Assembly (NCBI GenBank): GCA_026874595.1
Contig: CM049315.1
Span: 74,290,401-74,354,400 of the forward strand
DNA: 64,000 bases
Source of the DNA: Sipunculus nudus
Lineage: Eukaryota > Annelida > Sipuncula > Golfingiida > Sipunculidae
Reading direction: 5' to 3'
Part shown: piece by piece, positions 61,652-64,000 of the stretch
Numbering within the stretch: position 1 is the stretch's first letter
Layout: each line of letters opens with the position of its first letter
Translations under genes and position numbers: made by a program
Notes under the pieces: model-generated
What the model was told of the DNA's origin: nothing
What the model saw: only the letters and a program-made list of their open reading frames with translations
The model's database searches: none

Positions 61652-64000
61652 ACATGCATGTTTGTATGTTAATGTTTATCTTTTCATGAGTAAAAGAATA
61701 TATGATAAAAAAATGCAAAAGACAAAAAGATACAATAAATCAAATTTTATTTCAAGTAAGTTTTTTTAGATGAAGAAACTAATGCTAGTCTATTCTGTAC
61801 TAAGCTTGTATTTGAAATTGTTCTATCTTTTTAAGATTAAATATTTACTGTTGTTGAATAGATTGATTAGATATAGGGGTTCTGTTATATAAAGAGAAGT
61901 ATTAAATAACTTAAATTTACATACCTAAACTCATTCATTTTCATAAAAGTATCAAATTGGAGGTCAAACATCTTTGCCCTGATGAACTTGGTTACTATGA
62001 CAACAATACTGACACCACCAGATATTTTATGAGTATGACTCGGCAATAAAGTTAACAGATGGCTGCCCACTTTGTGTTGCAATGGATTTTCCAGGAAATA
62101 AGGTTACAGAACAGGGTAACCATAGAGTTAGTGGGATCAACAACCTTACATAGCTGGTAAAATACAATAAATTCAGTCATGAATTCATTTATATGGAAAC
62201 AGAGAACTGTTGCTGATACTGAGACAACTATTATGCATGCACACTGCACATAATATCCATCTGTTGAGGTCGGGTATTATCAAAACATGCAGGTTTTGTT
62301 AATTGAAACAAAATACAGTTAAATCTCGCTAACATGACCTTATGCGTAAACAGCCTAAGTGGTCATATTGGCAGGGTGTTCATGTCAGCGGGAGGTTTTT
62401 ATGAAGACTTGCCTTAGTCCCGGCTGGCCAAAAAGTCTTTTGTCTTCGCCTTGGTGATCGTGATAGCACGGTGATCATCAGGAAAGATTTTACTGTATAC
62501 ACAGACTCTGACAGGGACCTCATCTATAAAAGGGGCATATTCCAATATCTGACATCTAATGACTAAAGATAACCACTTGAAACTTTTATAAAAATAGGCA
62601 AAAAAACAATGATCCCATTGAACACAGGCTGTTCATTTTGTTTATATCCATGTGTTTATAACCTGTGGGGATACACATTCAACAGTGACATCTGGTGGCA
62701 AGTGTGATGAACCAGAGATGTGCAAAAGGCATTTTGCTGGAAGTGACGTTTCAACTTCAGCAAATATGCAACTAACTACTACCTTAAGTTGTATGGTTTC
62801 ACTGTTTGTCAACATTGCTGTGTTTACTGAAAGCTTGTAAAAACACAAGCTCACACATCTCTTACAGAGGCATTATCAGAGCTTTACTCAACAAGAATTA
62901 CTTAAAGTTCATTTATATGTACTCAGAGTAAGCAAGAAAACATATAAACTGTGTAGAATAGGTAGGTGAATGACTGGATTCATGGGTATATTTTTGCCTT
63001 TTAACATCTGAGACATAACAATTATTTCTGTCTATAGAATGGAGACATTCACTTAGTACAAGTTGCGTCCAACAGATGTCTCTGGCATCGTGAGCTTCAA
63101 TGAAGTATCAGTCCATATTAAAACTTTCTATCAGCTAGATCTGGAGTGATTCAATATGTTGACTGTCTTGTGGTTAAGCTAAATAGCCAGCACATGGTTT
63201 TCTCATGGCAAGGGCTGCCATAATAAGCAATGGCTTTAAAAACTTAGCTTAACCCATCCTTGTACCATTTGATGGGCTCTGTGCACATTTGTGGTTAACA
63301 TCTTGGGAAAGGGTCTTCATGGAGCCCAGAAAATTCTGAGCCAGTGTTTGTCTACAACCACATCATCACTTTATACATGTTGATCTATACATTTCCGAAT
63401 CTGCAGGAATCATTTCATTTCCTTAATCATGATAAATTTACACATCTACAGCATAAAAATTTGTTCATATGAAATAAGGATATAAGAACAGAAGATACAG
63501 GTTAATTACTGGTACTCTTCTAGTGTAGCCTTAACCTTACAGGCTTTGTGGTCTTCACTAAGCAAGAAACTGGGTCTGAATGACCTAATTTTAATCAAAA
63601 TACCTATATTTCTAACATGAAATCTTCATGATGACCAAAAGTTATAAATGATATGAAAATCATATTTTGCAGCTTTACCATATATACACTGACCATATTA
63701 GAAGCTTCTATATATTATTTTAAGGGATCTGTTCTTCAATATGCAAGTCTAGCCACTAAAATAACAATGAACAAATTTTACTGATAAAATAACAATCCAT
63801 ATGACACTGTAATAATCCATGAAATGTGTTGTTACCAAAGTGTGTACAGTTCTAGCTTAGTCAGCAGTATGTGAAGCCAGTGAGTACATTAGAGAATGTA
63901 TAAAGCCACAGGTTTCAGCAGGTCAAATCACACAGCCGTATACATCACTACTGATGATATAATCATTTAAATACACTAAACAGCCTCCTATCAACACAGT
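61319..64000. other. AT-rich terminal stretch, no gene seen
   Basis: Contains a (GT)n run at 61608-61651 and a CAGTTAAATCTCGC pogo-like end at about 62313. No exon, RNA gene or complete repeat was supported. It could be intron of a gene beyond the window. Confidence 0.35.

Noticed and set aside
1-64000. CRISPR arrays, bacterial defence operons or prophage
   Set aside because: The window is plainly eukaryotic. The tandem arrays seen are minisatellites, microsatellites or element cores, without repeat-spacer structure.

Overview
This is an AT-rich eukaryotic window with spliced genes, long introns, large AT/CA/GA microsatellites and many dispersed non-coding repeats. Intron-exon boundaries follow the GT-AG rule and no bacterial operon structure is present. 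Gene content (a Fanconi anaemia F-like gene, a Golgi carbohydrate sulfotransferase, a histamine N-methyltransferase-like gene) points to an animal. The repeat landscape (MITEs, tRNA-derived SINE heads, Helitron/Helentron-like elements with tandem cores) suits a marine invertebrate, most likely a mollusc or another lophotrochozoan. That placement is inference.

Three complete gene models could be assembled, with every splice phase consistent. FANCF-like lies on + with 6 coding exons at 17918-27555 (283 aa). A HNK-1/CHST8-14 type sulfotransferase lies on - with 3 coding exons at 33045-37091 (392 aa). An HNMT-like methyltransferase lies on - with 4 exons at 44401-49736 (281 aa), with a TATA box, an initiator and a poly(A) signal. 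FANCF and the sulfotransferase converge. Two weaker + strand models are given: the 3' end of an unidentified gene at 5350-5863, perhaps continuing from an exon at 2827-3307, and a two-exon small membrane protein at 58126-59703.

Layout: 1-1140 is the end of a Helentron-like tandem-repeat element. 2.1-5.9 kb holds a MITE and the exons of the unidentified gene. 6.5-17.8 kb is almost wholly transposable: a Helentron relative, a ~4.5 kb element with inverted ends and duplicated units, a MITE, two more Helentron-like copies and a tRNA-like SINE head. 17.9-27.6 kb is FANCF with repeats in its introns and a minisatellite just past its stop. 27.8-33 kb is repeats. 33-37.1 kb is the sulfotransferase. 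37.1-44.3 kb is repeats and microsatellites, including a Harbinger-like MITE. 44.4-49.8 kb is the methyltransferase. 49.8-58 kb is microsatellites, a candidate solo LTR and a 3.2 kb repeat. 58-64 kb holds the small membrane protein candidate and mostly unremarkable AT-rich DNA.

The genes act in unrelated processes (DNA crosslink repair, glycan sulfation, small-molecule methylation), and nothing suggests a cluster. The most distinctive content is the repeat biology: several apparently undescribed families with paired ends that can be defined inside this one window.
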